64,000 nucleotides of DNA, taken from positions 248,001 to 312,000 of the forward strand of contig QWDA01000001.1 of the NCBI GenBank assembly GCA_003605175.1, in the 5' to 3' direction. Below are positions 35,356 through 44,194 of the stretch, piece by piece. The notes under the pieces were generated by a model. It searched no databases. It was not told where the DNA came from and saw nothing but the letters and a program-made list of their open reading frames with translations. Origin of the DNA: Paracoccaceae bacterium (GTDB taxonomy: Bacteria; Pseudomonadota; Alphaproteobacteria; Rhodobacterales; Rhodobacteraceae). Every line of letters begins with the position of its first letter. Within the stretch, counting starts at the first letter, position 1. The translations under genes were made by a program, and so were the position numbers.

Positions 35356-37011
35356 ATGCTTCAGATCGAAGGCTGGAAGCGGGTCCTGATCTGGGCCGTC
35401 TGCGCGCTGGGCGTGCTCTTCTCGATGCCGAACCTGTTCTACGCCAAGGTCGAGCGGCACAATGACGCGGTGGCGGCGATCGAGGCCGGGGGCTCGACGC
35501 CCGAGCTCGAGGCCGACCGGGCCGGCTGGCCGGAGTTCCTGCCGTCGAACCTGGTGAACCTCGGGCTCGACCTTCGGGGCGGCGCGCAGCTTCTGGCGCG
35601 GGTCGAGGTCGAGAGCGTCTATGCGGCGCGGATGGACGCGCTCTGGCCGGAGGTGCGCGACGCGCTGCGCGACGTGCGCGACGAGGTGGGCACGATCCGC
35701 CGGCAGGTGACGACCGACGGTTCGCTGAAGGTGCAGATCTCCAACCCCGAGGGCATGGCGAAGGCGGTCGAGGTGGTGCGCGGGCTGGCGCAGCCGGTGG
35801 TGTCGCTGACCGGCGTCGGCCAGACCGATATCGAGGTGACGGGCACGGGCGCCGAGCTGGTGGTCTCGCTGAGCGAGGCCGAGAAACAGGCCTCCGACGA
35901 CCGCACGGTGCAGCAATCGATCGAGATCATCCGCCGCCGGATCGACGAGGTGGGCACGCGCGAACCCTCGATCCAGCGGCAGGGAGACGACCGGATCCTG
36001 ATCCAGGTGCCGGGGATCGGCTCGGCCGAGGAGCTGAAGGGCATCATCGGCACCACAGCGAAGCTGACCTTCCACCCGGTGGTGTCGCGGCTGGCGGCCG
36101 ACAAGCCGGACACCGCGACCACGGTCACGCTGCCCGAACTGGACGAGCCCGGCGTGTTCTACGAGCTGGAACGCACGCCGGTGGTGACCGGCGAGGAGCT
36201 GACCGACGCGCAGCCCTCCTTCGACCAGAACGGTCAGCCGGCGGTGTCGTTCCGGTTCAACCCTTCGGGGGCGCGCAAGTTCGGCGACTACACGGCGCAG
36301 AATATCGGCTCGCTCTTTGCCATCGTGCTGGACGAGGAGGTGATCTCGGCGCCGCGGATCCAGGCCCATATCGCCGGCGGGTCGGGGATCATCACCGGGA
36401 ATTTCACCATCGAGTCGTCGAACAAGCTGGCGATCCTTCTGCGCGCCGGCGCCTTGCCGGCGAAGATGACCTTCCTCGAGGAGCGGACCATCGGGCCCGA
36501 GCTCGGGCAGGACAGTATCGAGGCGGGCCGGATCGCCTGCATCGTCGCCTTCGCGGCGGTGCTGGTCTTCATGGTGGCGACCTACGGGTTGTTCGGCGTG
36601 TTCGCGAATATCGCACTCCTGTTCAACGTGGCGCTGATCTTCTCGGTGCTGTCCTTCGGGGCGACGCTGACGCTTCCGGGAATCGCCGGGATCGTCCTGA
36701 CCATCGGCATGGCGGTGGACGCGAACGTACTGGTCTTCGAGCGGATCCGCGAGGAGCTGAAGACCGCGAAGGGCCCGTCGCGGGCGATCGAGCTCGGCTA
36801 CGAGCGGTCGCTTTCGGCGATCGTCGACGCGAACGTGACCACCTTCATCACCGCGGCGATCCTGTTCGCGGTGGGCTCGGGCCCGGTACAGGGCTTTGCC
36901 GTGACGCTGGGGATCGGCATCCTCACCTCGGTCTTCACCGCCTTCTTCGTCACCCGCATTCTCATCGTGACCTGGTTCGAACGCCGGCGTCCCCGGACAA
37001 TCGAGGTCTGA
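35356..37011 (+). CDS. secD: Protein translocase subunit SecD
   Basis: This 551-residue protein has a first helix at 9-29, then the conserved P1 start VNLGLDLRGGAQLLARVEV and periplasmic head (about 40-370), then five C-terminal helices with the channel motif TIGMAVDANVLVFERIREE. The Asp and Arg of this box are the proton-pathway residues in the family. SecDF uses the proton gradient to pull exported proteins across the membrane. It is followed after 3 bases by secF. Confidence 0.97.
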   Translation: MLQIEGWKRVLIWAVCALGVLFSMPNLFYAKVERHNDAVAAIEAGGSTPELEADRAGWPEFLPSNLVNLGLDLRGGAQLLARVEVESVYAARMDALWPEVRDALRDVRDEVGTIRRQVTTDGSLKVQISNPEGMAKAVEVVRGLAQPVVSLTGVGQTDIEVTGTGAELVVSLSEAEKQASDDRTVQQSIEIIRRRIDEVGTREPSIQRQGDDRILIQVPGIGSAEELKGIIGTTAKLTFHPVVSRLAADKPDTATTVTLPELDEPGVFYELERTPVVTGEELTDAQPSFDQNGQPAVSFRFNPSGARKFGDYTAQNIGSLFAIVLDEEVISAPRIQAHIAGGSGIITGNFTIESSNKLAILLRAGALPAKMTFLEERTIGPELGQDSIEAGRIACIVAFAAVLVFMVATYGLFGVFANIALLFNVALIFSVLSFGATLTLPGIAGIVLTIGMAVDANVLVFERIREELKTAKGPSRAIELGYERSLSAIVDANVTTFITAAILFAVGSGPVQGFAVTLGIGILTSVFTAFFVTRILIVTWFERRRPRTIEV

Positions 37012-37014
37012 CCC

Positions 37015-37983
37015 ATGCGCCTGCGCCTTGTTCCGCAAGAGACCAGGATCGATTTCTTCCGCTACGCGCCCTACACGTTCGGCGCCTCGGTCATCGCGGT
37101 GATCGCCGCGCTGCTGATCTGGGCGCTGGTGGGGCTGAATTTCGGGATCGACTTCCTGGGCGGCACCACGATCCGAACCCAGTCGCCCAACGCGGTGGAT
37201 GTGGGCGCCTACCGGCAGGCGATCCAGCCGCTGGGCCTGGGCGACGTGACGATCACCCAGATCTTCGACCCGTCCTTCGCGGCCGACCACAATGTCGCCA
37301 GCCTGAAGATCCAGGCGCAGCCGGGCGAGGAATCGGCCGCGAGCGGGATGATCACCAAGGTCGAGGCGGCGCTGGCCGGGGTAGACCCGGACATCCGGTT
37401 CACCTCGGTGGAATCGGTCGGGCCCGAGGTCTCGGGCGAGCTGATCCGGACGGCCTTCCTGGCGGTCGGCCTCGCGGTCTGCGCGATCCTGTTCTACATC
37501 TGGCTGCGCTTCGAGTGGCAGTTCGCGGTGGGCGCCGTGGCGGCCTTGATCCATGACGTGGTGCTGACCATCGGGGTGTTCTCGATCACCCAGATCCGCT
37601 TCGACCTGGCGGTGATCGCGGCGATCCTGACCATCGTCGGCTATTCGATCAACGATACCGTGGTGATCTTCGACCGGCTGCGGGAGAACCTGCGCAAGTA
37701 CAAGAAGATGGAGCTGCGCGAGGTGATGAACCTCTCGGTGAACGAGACGCTGTCGCGGACGGTGATGACCTCGGGCACGACGCTGATCGCGCTGATCGCC
37801 CTTCTGGTCCTGGGCGGCGACGTGATCCGCGGCTTCGTCTTCGCGATCACCTGGGGCGTGGTGGTGGGCACCTATTCCTCGGTCTATGTGGCGAAGAACG
37901 TGGTGCTCTATCTGGGCGTCGACCGCGAGGGGAAGAAGCCCTCGGGCGGCGCCGGCACCCAGTTCGCCGATATCGACGCATGA
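37015..37983 (+). CDS. secF: Protein translocase subunit SecF
   Basis: This 322-residue protein has the SecF box FGIDFLGGTTIRTQ after helix 1, five more helices and the motif TIVGYSINDTVVIFDRLREN. It pairs with SecD. The stop overlaps the ATG of the next gene (ATGA), linking the TauE/SafE permease to the sec operon at the translation level. Confidence 0.97.
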   Translation: MRLRLVPQETRIDFFRYAPYTFGASVIAVIAALLIWALVGLNFGIDFLGGTTIRTQSPNAVDVGAYRQAIQPLGLGDVTITQIFDPSFAADHNVASLKIQAQPGEESAASGMITKVEAALAGVDPDIRFTSVESVGPEVSGELIRTAFLAVGLAVCAILFYIWLRFEWQFAVGAVAALIHDVVLTIGVFSITQIRFDLAVIAAILTIVGYSINDTVVIFDRLRENLRKYKKMELREVMNLSVNETLSRTVMTSGTTLIALIALLVLGGDVIRGFVFAITWGVVVGTYSSVYVAKNVVLYLGVDREGKKPSGGAGTQFADIDA

Positions 37984-38723
37984 CGCTTGCGGGCCTCGCG
38001 GGGCCCGATATCGCATGGCTCGCCGCGGCCGCACTTGTCGCCGGAACGGTCCGCGGCTTTTCCGGCTTCGGGACGGCGATGGTCTATCTGCCGGTGGCGG
38101 GGCAGGTGCTGCCGCCTTTCGTGGCGATCGCGACGCTTCTGATGATGGACCTTCTCGGGCCGCTGCCGAACCTGCGGCGGGGTTGGGGCGAGATGCACCG
38201 GCCGGATCTCCTGCGGCTTTGCGCCGGGCTCCTTGCGCTGTTGCCGGTGGGAATCTGGGTGCTGTCGCGCGCGGACCCGGACCTGTTCCGCTACGCGGTG
38301 TCGCTGGTCTCGTTGCTGCTTCTGGCGGCACTGCTCTCCGGCCTGCGCTATCGCGGTGCGCTGGTGCCGCCGCTGGTCTACGCGACGGGCGGGGTCTCGG
38401 GCTTCCTGATGGGGGTTTCCGGGTTGCCTGGGCCGCCGGTGGTGCTGTTCTACATGGCAAGTCCGCTGCCGGCTGCGGCGATCCGGGCGACCGTGCTGGT
38501 CTATCTCTTCCTCACCGATCTGGCGATGCTGCCGATGCTGGCGCTGTTCGGACAGCTTTCGGGCGGGGCGCTTCTGGCGGGGCTGGCATTGGCGGCGCCG
38601 AACCTTCTGGGCAATGTGCTGGGGGCACGGCTCTTCCGGCCCGAGCGCGAGCGGGTCTACCGGGTAGTGGCCTATGGCGTGATCGCGCTCTCGGCCGTGG
38701 CGGGGTTGCCGGTTTGGGACTAG
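37980..38723 (+). CDS. TauE/SafE-family membrane transporter
   Basis: This 247-residue membrane protein has about eight helices and the internal repeat typical of TauE/SafE: TVRGFSGFGTAMVYLP in the first half and GVSGFLMGVSGLPGPPVV in the second. Members move sulfite, sulfoacetate or other organic anions. The substrate cannot be read from sequence or context. It overlaps secF by 4 bases. Confidence 0.85.
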   Translation: MTLAGLAGPDIAWLAAAALVAGTVRGFSGFGTAMVYLPVAGQVLPPFVAIATLLMMDLLGPLPNLRRGWGEMHRPDLLRLCAGLLALLPVGIWVLSRADPDLFRYAVSLVSLLLLAALLSGLRYRGALVPPLVYATGGVSGFLMGVSGLPGPPVVLFYMASPLPAAAIRATVLVYLFLTDLAMLPMLALFGQLSGGALLAGLALAAPNLLGNVLGARLFRPERERVYRVVAYGVIALSAVAGLPVWD

Positions 38724-38764
38724 CCGCAGTTCCGCTCGCCCGGATCCTCGGCTAGGGTAGGGCC

Positions 38765-39118
38765 ATGCGGTTGAACGAGATCAGGTTTGGCGACGCGCTG
38801 CCGGTGGACGGCTACGGGCCCGGGTTCTTCCGGGTTGGCGGCGTGGTGCATGAGGGCGCGGTGGCTGTGCTGCCCGGCGGCGTGCGCGCCTGGGGCGGCT
38901 ATGGCGATACCGAGGCGCTTGTCGCGGCGGCGGGGGCGCTCGACGTGCTGTTCGTCGGCACCGGGGCCGAAACGGCGCATCTGCCGGCGGCGTTCCGGGC
39001 GGCGCTGGAGGCGGCGGGTCTGGGGGTCGAGGCGATGGCCTCGCCGGCGGCCTGCCGGACCTACAACGTGCTTCTGTCCGAGGGGCGCCGGGTGGGGCTG
39101 GCGTTGTTGCCGGTTTAG
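38765..39118 (+). CDS. Mth938-like domain protein
   Basis: This 117-residue protein of the DUF498/Mth938 fold has the hallmarks DVLFVGTGAETAHLP and TYNVLLSEGRRVGLALLPV. The human relative NDUFAF3 is a complex I assembly factor. In alphaproteobacteria this gene regularly follows secDF, as here. It ends the operon; palindromic repeats follow. Confidence 0.88.
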   Translation: MRLNEIRFGDALPVDGYGPGFFRVGGVVHEGAVAVLPGGVRAWGGYGDTEALVAAAGALDVLFVGTGAETAHLPAAFRAALEAAGLGVEAMASPAACRTYNVLLSEGRRVGLALLPV

Positions 39119-39168
39119 GGCCTTCCAGCGTTCGTGCAATGCACCCCGCCGGAATGGCGCCGAAGGCG

Positions 39169-39338
39169 ACGGGCGAGCGCCTGCCCGTGTCACGCCGGAG
39201 GCGTGCCTCCGGCACGACCGGGCTGGCGCTCTGGTGACGTTTGCGCGGACCTTCGAGGTCGGAGGTGGGTGGCGCCATAAAGCGAGTTGAAAACCGCTGC
39301 AGCGCCACCCCACGGGCAGGCGCTCGCCCCGGCTTGCG
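39169..39338. repeat. Two palindromic repeat copies between the Mth938 gene and the molybdoenzyme
   Basis: Copies of the palindrome family lie at 39169-39190 (inverted form, GGGCGAGCGCCTGCCC) and 39311-39338 (direct form followed by GGCTTGCG). They sit between convergent genes in a 221-base gap with no coding evidence and could act as bidirectional transcription stops. Confidence 0.55.
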
Positions 39339-39339
39339 T

Positions 39340-41586
39340 CTAGAGCTTCGCCACCTCCACCAGCGCGGTATGGGCGCTGGAGCCCTGGGCGAGGCGCGAT
39401 GTGCCCACGTCGCGGGTGAGCACGTTGGGGTTGCCGTCGGGGTCGATATTGCCGCCCGGATCGCCGTACCAGGCGCCGGTGGGCAGCGCGACCACGCCGG
39501 GGCGGATGCCGTCCGAGAGCGCCGCGCGGGCGCGGCAGGCGCCGCGGGCGTTGTGGACGCGGAGGAGATCGCCGGTGGCGATGCCGCGCGGGGCGGCGTC
39601 GTCGGGGTGGATCACCAGCGTTGCCGGGCGGACGCCGGGCAGGTCGGCAAGCGCGCTTTCGAGCTGGCTGTGGAGCTTGTCGCCGGGCTGGGGCGAGACC
39701 AGGTGCAGGGGCGCCGCTTCGGTGGCGGCGCCGAGCCATTCGGCGGGGGGCAGCCAGACCGGGTGGCCCGGACAATCGTCATAGCCGAAGCCGGCGACGG
39801 TCTCGGAGAAGATCTCGATCCGGCCGGAGGGGGTGCCGAGCGGCGCGGCGTCCGGGTCTTCGCGGAACGGTGCGAAGAGCGTGCGGTTCGGCCCGTCGCG
39901 GCGGATCGGGAGCTTCACCCAGTTGCGGCCGCGGAGCTCGTCCAGATCGGGGACCTCGATGCCCTCTTCGGCGGCGAGCCTGCGGTACTCCGCGTAGAGC
40001 TCGGGGATCCACTCGGCCGAGGTCTTGCCGCCGGTGAACACCTCGCCCGCGCCGAGACGCGCGGCGAGCCCGGCGAAGATGTCGTAATCGTCGCGCGCCT
40101 CGCCCTGGGGCGGGATCAGCGCGGGCATGTGGAAGAGGTAATCGTCGAGATTGGAGCGGCCGATATCCTCGCGCTCGTAGGGTGTGGTCGCCGGGAACAC
40201 GATGTCGGCGCGTTTCGCGGTGGCGGTCCACCAGGGCTCGTTGACGAGGATCGTCTCGGGCTTCTGCCAGGCCTCGTGCAGCGCGTTGAGGTCCTGGTGG
40301 TGGTGATAGGGGTTGCCACCCGCCCAGCAGATCAGGCGGATATCGGGATAGGGCTCGCGCCGCCCGTTGAAATCGTAGAGCGCGCCCGGGTTGCGGAGCA
40401 TGTCGCCGATCCGCGCGACGGGGATCACCTTGCGCACCGGGTTGTCGAGCTGCGGGAAGGTCATGCCGCGGAGGCCGAGGAAGCTTTTCCCGACCCCGCC
40501 GATCGCGCCGTAGCCATAGCCGATGCCGCCGCCGGGCAGGCCGATCTGGCCGAGCATCGCCGCAAGGGTGGCGGACATCCAGTAGGGCTGCTCGCCATGT
40601 TCGGCGCGTTGCAGCGACCAGGCGACGGTGATCAGCGTGCGTGTCGCGGCCATGCGGCGGGCGAGGGAGCGGATGGTTTCCGGATCGGTGCCGCAGATCG
40701 GCGCGGCCCAGTCGGGGCTTTTCGGGATCCCGTCGGTCTCGCCCATCAGGTAGCGGCGGAAGCGGTCGAAGCCCACGGTGCAGCGAGCGAGGAAGGCGTG
40801 GTCGGTCAGGCCCTCGGTCTCGAGCACATGGGCGAGCGCGAGCATCAGCGCGGTGTCGGTGGCGGGCTTGAGGGGGAGCCAGGCGCAGTTCTCGGGCGCG
40901 TCGCTGCGTTGCGGGCCGATATTGAGGCAGTGCATGTCCTTTTCGGCGAAGCGGTCGAACCAGGTGCGGGTGTCGTGCTCGGTGATGCCGCCCATGGAGA
41001 CCTGGGCGTTCTTCGGGTTGATGCCGCCGAACATGACGAGGGTTTCGGTGTGCTCGGCGAGCGTGTGCCAGCCGTCCTGGTGCTCGTAGAGCATGGTCAG
41101 GAAGTTCACGCCGAAGACATGGGGCATGATCGATTGCGCGCAGCCGGTGGAGTAGCTGCCGAAGGAGGCGACATAGCCGCCGATGGAATTGAGGAAGCGG
41201 TGGACCTGGCTCTGGGCGTGGTGGAAACGGCCGGCGGAGGACCAGCCGTAGGAACCGCCGAAGATCGCCTCGTTGCCGTGGGTCCGCCTGATCCGGGCGA
41301 TTTCCTCGGCCGCGATGTCGAGCGCCTCGTCCCAGGGGAGGGCGATGAACTCGTCGCTGCCGCGGCCCTGGCGGTCGCGGCGCTCGAGCCAGCCCCTGCG
41401 GATCGACGGCCGGGCGACGCGGCTCCGGTGATGGATGGCGGCGGGCAGGATATCGGGGATCGCGGAGGGATGCGGGTCGGGCGCGAAGGGGCGGGCGGCG
41501 GTGATGCGGCCGCCCTCCACGTCAACCTCGAAGGCGCCCCAATGGCTGGAGGTGACTTTGGTCTCTTTCAGGGGGCCGTCGGCCAT
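39340..41586 (-). CDS. Molybdopterin-dependent S/N-oxide reductase (BisC/TorA-like)
   Basis: This is a 748-residue enzyme of the DMSO-reductase family. The molybdenum-ligand Ser is in GSYSTGCAQSIMPHVFG, matching DMSO reductase, TorA and BisC. No N-terminal 4Fe-4S Cys motif or Tat signal is seen, so it is a cytosolic single-subunit reductase like BisC (biotin or methionine sulfoxide). Cofactor-binding segments include FGGINPKNAQVSMGGI and VWLPPAEWLG, and the C-terminal cap has LHLVSPQPGDKLHSQLES. No electron-donor gene adjoins. The substrate is not determined. Confidence 0.88.
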   Translation of the reverse strand: MADGPLKETKVTSSHWGAFEVDVEGGRITAARPFAPDPHPSAIPDILPAAIHHRSRVARPSIRRGWLERRDRQGRGSDEFIALPWDEALDIAAEEIARIRRTHGNEAIFGGSYGWSSAGRFHHAQSQVHRFLNSIGGYVASFGSYSTGCAQSIMPHVFGVNFLTMLYEHQDGWHTLAEHTETLVMFGGINPKNAQVSMGGITEHDTRTWFDRFAEKDMHCLNIGPQRSDAPENCAWLPLKPATDTALMLALAHVLETEGLTDHAFLARCTVGFDRFRRYLMGETDGIPKSPDWAAPICGTDPETIRSLARRMAATRTLITVAWSLQRAEHGEQPYWMSATLAAMLGQIGLPGGGIGYGYGAIGGVGKSFLGLRGMTFPQLDNPVRKVIPVARIGDMLRNPGALYDFNGRREPYPDIRLICWAGGNPYHHHQDLNALHEAWQKPETILVNEPWWTATAKRADIVFPATTPYEREDIGRSNLDDYLFHMPALIPPQGEARDDYDIFAGLAARLGAGEVFTGGKTSAEWIPELYAEYRRLAAEEGIEVPDLDELRGRNWVKLPIRRDGPNRTLFAPFREDPDAAPLGTPSGRIEIFSETVAGFGYDDCPGHPVWLPPAEWLGAATEAAPLHLVSPQPGDKLHSQLESALADLPGVRPATLVIHPDDAAPRGIATGDLLRVHNARGACRARAALSDGIRPGVVALPTGAWYGDPGGNIDPDGNPNVLTRDVGTSRLAQGSSAHTALVEVAKL

Positions 41587-41652
41587 GCCGGTTCTCCTCG
41601 CCTGCGTTCGGGGCGAGGCTATGCCTGTTCGGGCGCGGGCGCAAAGGGCGGG

Positions 41653-42123
41653 TCAGGCCTGGAGCGCGAGCCAGAGGGTGAGCGCGATGCCCGCGACGGC
41701 GATGGAGAGACCCATCGGGAAGGCGCGGGGCGTGTCGATGGCGAGCCAGCCGGTGGGCGTGGCGCGGTCGGTCGCCAGCCGGGCGAGGCCGATCGCCACG
41801 ACCCCGGCGACCAGCGCGGCGGAGAAGAGGCCGGCGAAGAGCTGCCAATGCAGGGCGGGCACGAAGAGCACCATGGCGGGCAGCATCTTGATGTCGCCGC
41901 CGCCCATCAGGCGGAGCGCGAAGAGCGGCAGCAGGAGGAGGAAGGCCAGGCCGGCGGCGGCGAGGCGGGCGAGGATCTCGTCCTGCGGCAGGGTGAGGCA
42001 CGTGGCGGCGAAGAGGGCGAGCGCGGCGAGCACGAGCGCGTTCGGGATCCGGAGCCGCGAGAGATCGGTGAAGGCGACGGCGAGGAGGATCGGGCAGAGC
42101 GCGAGGAGTGGCAGGAGTGTCAT
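41653..42123 (-). CDS. cpaA: Prepilin peptidase (CpaA/TadV)
   Basis: This 156-residue membrane aspartyl peptidase has only the core TadV/CpaA type, without the methylase domain. The catalytic Asps are in VAFTDLSRLRIPN and GGGDIKMLPA. It cleaves the Flp prepilin encoded at the other end of this locus. Its start overlaps the luxR-type gene stop (ATGA). Confidence 0.9.
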   Translation of the reverse strand: MTLLPLLALCPILLAVAFTDLSRLRIPNALVLAALALFAATCLTLPQDEILARLAAAGLAFLLLLPLFALRLMGGGDIKMLPAMVLFVPALHWQLFAGLFSAALVAGVVAIGLARLATDRATPTGWLAIDTPRAFPMGLSIAVAGIALTLWLALQA

Positions 42124-42935
42124 GCGGTGGAGATCCTTCGCGGGGCGTCGGCCCGGGCCCTGGTGGCGAGCAGCCGGTAGACCAGCTCGGCTTTGCCCTC
42201 GGCGCCGGTCTTGACGTAGATGCTGCGCAGATGGGAGCGCAGGGTGGAGGCGGTGATCGAGAGCTCCTCGAGGACGCCTTCGTTCGAGAGGCCCCGGCTG
42301 AGGAGCAGGCAGACCCGGTATTCGGCGCGGCTCAGCTTCGCGGGGTTGCCGAAGCCGAGGATGTCGGCGGGGCGGGCGGGGCCGTCGGCGCTGCGGTCGC
42401 TGGCGAGCAGTCGCTCGAGGAACAGGCCCGGGTCGCGGTTGCGCCAGGCGTGGCAGAGGGTTTCGGCGATGAACTGGAGCCGGTCCTGCCGGGCGGCATC
42501 GACCGGGTCGGTGAAATGCATCTCGAGATAGTCCTCGCCGGCGTCGATGGCGCCGAGCGGGATCACGATCAGCTCGCGGAGGCTGCGGCGCTCCTGGAAC
42601 CGGACGAGCGCCGGGTCGGGATCGGAGAGCATGGTCGAGGACCAGATCGTCGCCGGCCGGGCGGTGCCGCGATAGTCGCCCAGCACGCAATGGGCATAGG
42701 CGCGGGAGAGCGCGGGCAGGAGCGCGGCTTCGGGCTTCTGGTCGTGCGGCACGATGCGGGTGCTGGAACGACGCCGGTCGTAGCGGGAAACCGCCGCCGC
42801 CTCGGCCCCGAATGCGATGCAGAGCGCTTCGAGAGCCCGCTTCAGGGCAGCACTGCCCTGGATCACCTCGTACCACGCCGCTATTGCCGACATCAAACGC
42901 AAGTCGTCGCGTTCGCAAACCACACCGCTACGCAT
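42120..42935 (-). CDS. LuxR-family transcriptional regulator
   Basis: This is a 271-residue regulator. The C-terminal GerE/LuxR helix-turn-helix (about 200-260) reads LSRAEYRVCLLLSRGLSNEG and TLRSHLRSIYVKTG. The N-terminal 190 residues form an unassigned sensor domain, GAF-like in length, without clear acyl-homoserine-lactone residues. The ATG at 42935 is backed by AAAGGGGGG. It is cotranscribed with cpaA, so it probably controls pilus genes; a palindrome-rich gap precedes it. Confidence 0.82.
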   Translation of the reverse strand: MRSGVVCERDDLRLMSAIAAWYEVIQGSAALKRALEALCIAFGAEAAAVSRYDRRRSSTRIVPHDQKPEAALLPALSRAYAHCVLGDYRGTARPATIWSSTMLSDPDPALVRFQERRSLRELIVIPLGAIDAGEDYLEMHFTDPVDAARQDRLQFIAETLCHAWRNRDPGLFLERLLASDRSADGPARPADILGFGNPAKLSRAEYRVCLLLSRGLSNEGVLEELSITASTLRSHLRSIYVKTGAEGKAELVYRLLATRARADAPRRISTA

Positions 42936-43055
42936 AGCGGACCCCCCTTTCAATTCACACACATGTGCCCAAAGGCACCCACTCGAAAAACACACCGCCC
43001 CGGCGGAAACTTGCCGATTGGTCTATCCGCTGATCTTCCGGGGCGATTCTGAATG

Positions 43056-43096
43056 CACCTGCAGGTGGAAAGGGGGGTTTTCCAACCTGGGTTGGA
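43056..43096. promoter_or_regulatory. Palindromes upstream of the luxR-type gene
   Basis: In the 242-base gap between tadC and the luxR-type gene, CACCTGCAGGTG (43056-43067) is a perfect 12-base palindrome. TCCAACC and GGTTGGA (43081-43096) form a dyad with a 2-base spacer. They are too tight for hairpins and fit operator sites for a dimeric regulator, possibly the LuxR-type protein itself. Confidence 0.4.
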
Positions 43097-43177
43097 TGGC
43101 CGACTTAACGAAGTTGCAAAGGTTTTTCCGGGGAGTCGGCACTGGCATGTTAGCGCCTTCCGATTCGGAGACAATTG

Positions 43178-44182
43178 TCATTGCGCGCCGGTGTAGTTGA
43201 AGTAGCGGATCACCGTCGGGCCCACGGTCATCAGGACAAGGGCGGGGAGCATGAAGCTCGCCAGCACGATCGACATCTTCACCGGTAGCTTGTTCGCCAT
43301 CTCCTGCGCGGCCATCTCGCGGTAGAGCCGCATTTCGCGGGCATAGGTGGTGAGCGCCTCGGTCATCGGCGTGCCGAACTGCAGCGATTGCTGCACCACC
43401 TTGGCGAAGGACTGCACCGTGTCGACGCCGGTGCGCTCGGCCATCTCGCGCATCGCCACATCGCGGGGCCGGCCGGCCTGGATCTGCTGCTGGACGGTGA
43501 GGAACTCGACCGAGATCTCGGGGCTGGCGACGGCGAGCTCGTTGGCGACCCGGGTCATCGCCGCATCGAGGCCGAGCCCGGCCTCGACCGAGATCTGCAA
43601 CAGGTCGAGCGCGTTCGGAAAGCTCTCGGTGATCCGGAGCCGCGCCTCCCTGGCCCGCCGGCTGACATACCAGGACGGCCCGATATAGCCGAGGAAGGTG
43701 AGCACCGAGAGGATCTGGAACACGCCCATGTTCGAAAGCCCGCCCAGCCATTCGCCGATGCCATAGGGCAGCACGACGCCGGGCAGGCCGGCGGCGGTCA
43801 TCAGGAGGATGAACAGGAGCGGCAGGGCGAGCCCGGTCAGGACCCGGATCAGGGTGAAGTCGCGCACTGCGCCGTTCGAGCGGTAGCCGGCCTGGATCAG
43901 CATCAGCCGGAGCGCGTTCAGCTCGCCTTCCTTCTTCGGGATGAAGGTCTGCAACACGCCCTTCGGCGTCTGGATGCTTTCCTTGAGGATGCCCATGTCG
44001 CGCCGCGCCTGGCGGCGGGCGTCGCGGCTCGCGGCCATCCGCTCGGCGGCCGGATCCACATAGGTGAGCGCCGAGGTCACGCCGTAGAAGGCGAGCGCCA
44101 CGCCGAGCCCGATGCAGAGCAGGAAGAGCGTGCGGGTGTCGAGACCGAGTTCGGCGGCGGCGGTTTGGAAAAGGTCGATCAT
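43178..44182 (-). CDS. tadC: Tad pilus inner-membrane platform protein TadC
   Basis: This 334-residue GspF-type protein has an N-terminal helix (LLCIGLGVALAFYGVTSAL), a T2SSF domain with SVEAGLGLDAAMTRVANEL and FAKVVQQSLQFGTPMTEAL, and C-terminal helices. With TadB it forms the assembly platform on which TadA acts. It follows tadB after 12 bases. Confidence 0.92.
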   Translation of the reverse strand: MIDLFQTAAAELGLDTRTLFLLCIGLGVALAFYGVTSALTYVDPAAERMAASRDARRQARRDMGILKESIQTPKGVLQTFIPKKEGELNALRLMLIQAGYRSNGAVRDFTLIRVLTGLALPLLFILLMTAAGLPGVVLPYGIGEWLGGLSNMGVFQILSVLTFLGYIGPSWYVSRRAREARLRITESFPNALDLLQISVEAGLGLDAAMTRVANELAVASPEISVEFLTVQQQIQAGRPRDVAMREMAERTGVDTVQSFAKVVQQSLQFGTPMTEALTTYAREMRLYREMAAQEMANKLPVKMSIVLASFMLPALVLMTVGPTVIRYFNYTGAQ

Positions 44183-44194
44183 GGTCGCCTCCGT

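Noticed and set aside
34819-38460. Minus-strand open frame of over 1200 codons opposite yajC-secD-secF
   Set aside because: It is antisense to well-supported sec genes; the His/Arg/Asp-rich composition is typical of GC-driven shadow frames.
42120-42935. Quorum-sensing LuxR with a luxI partner
   Set aside because: There is no luxI-type gene nearby and no recognisable acyl-homoserine-lactone binding residues.
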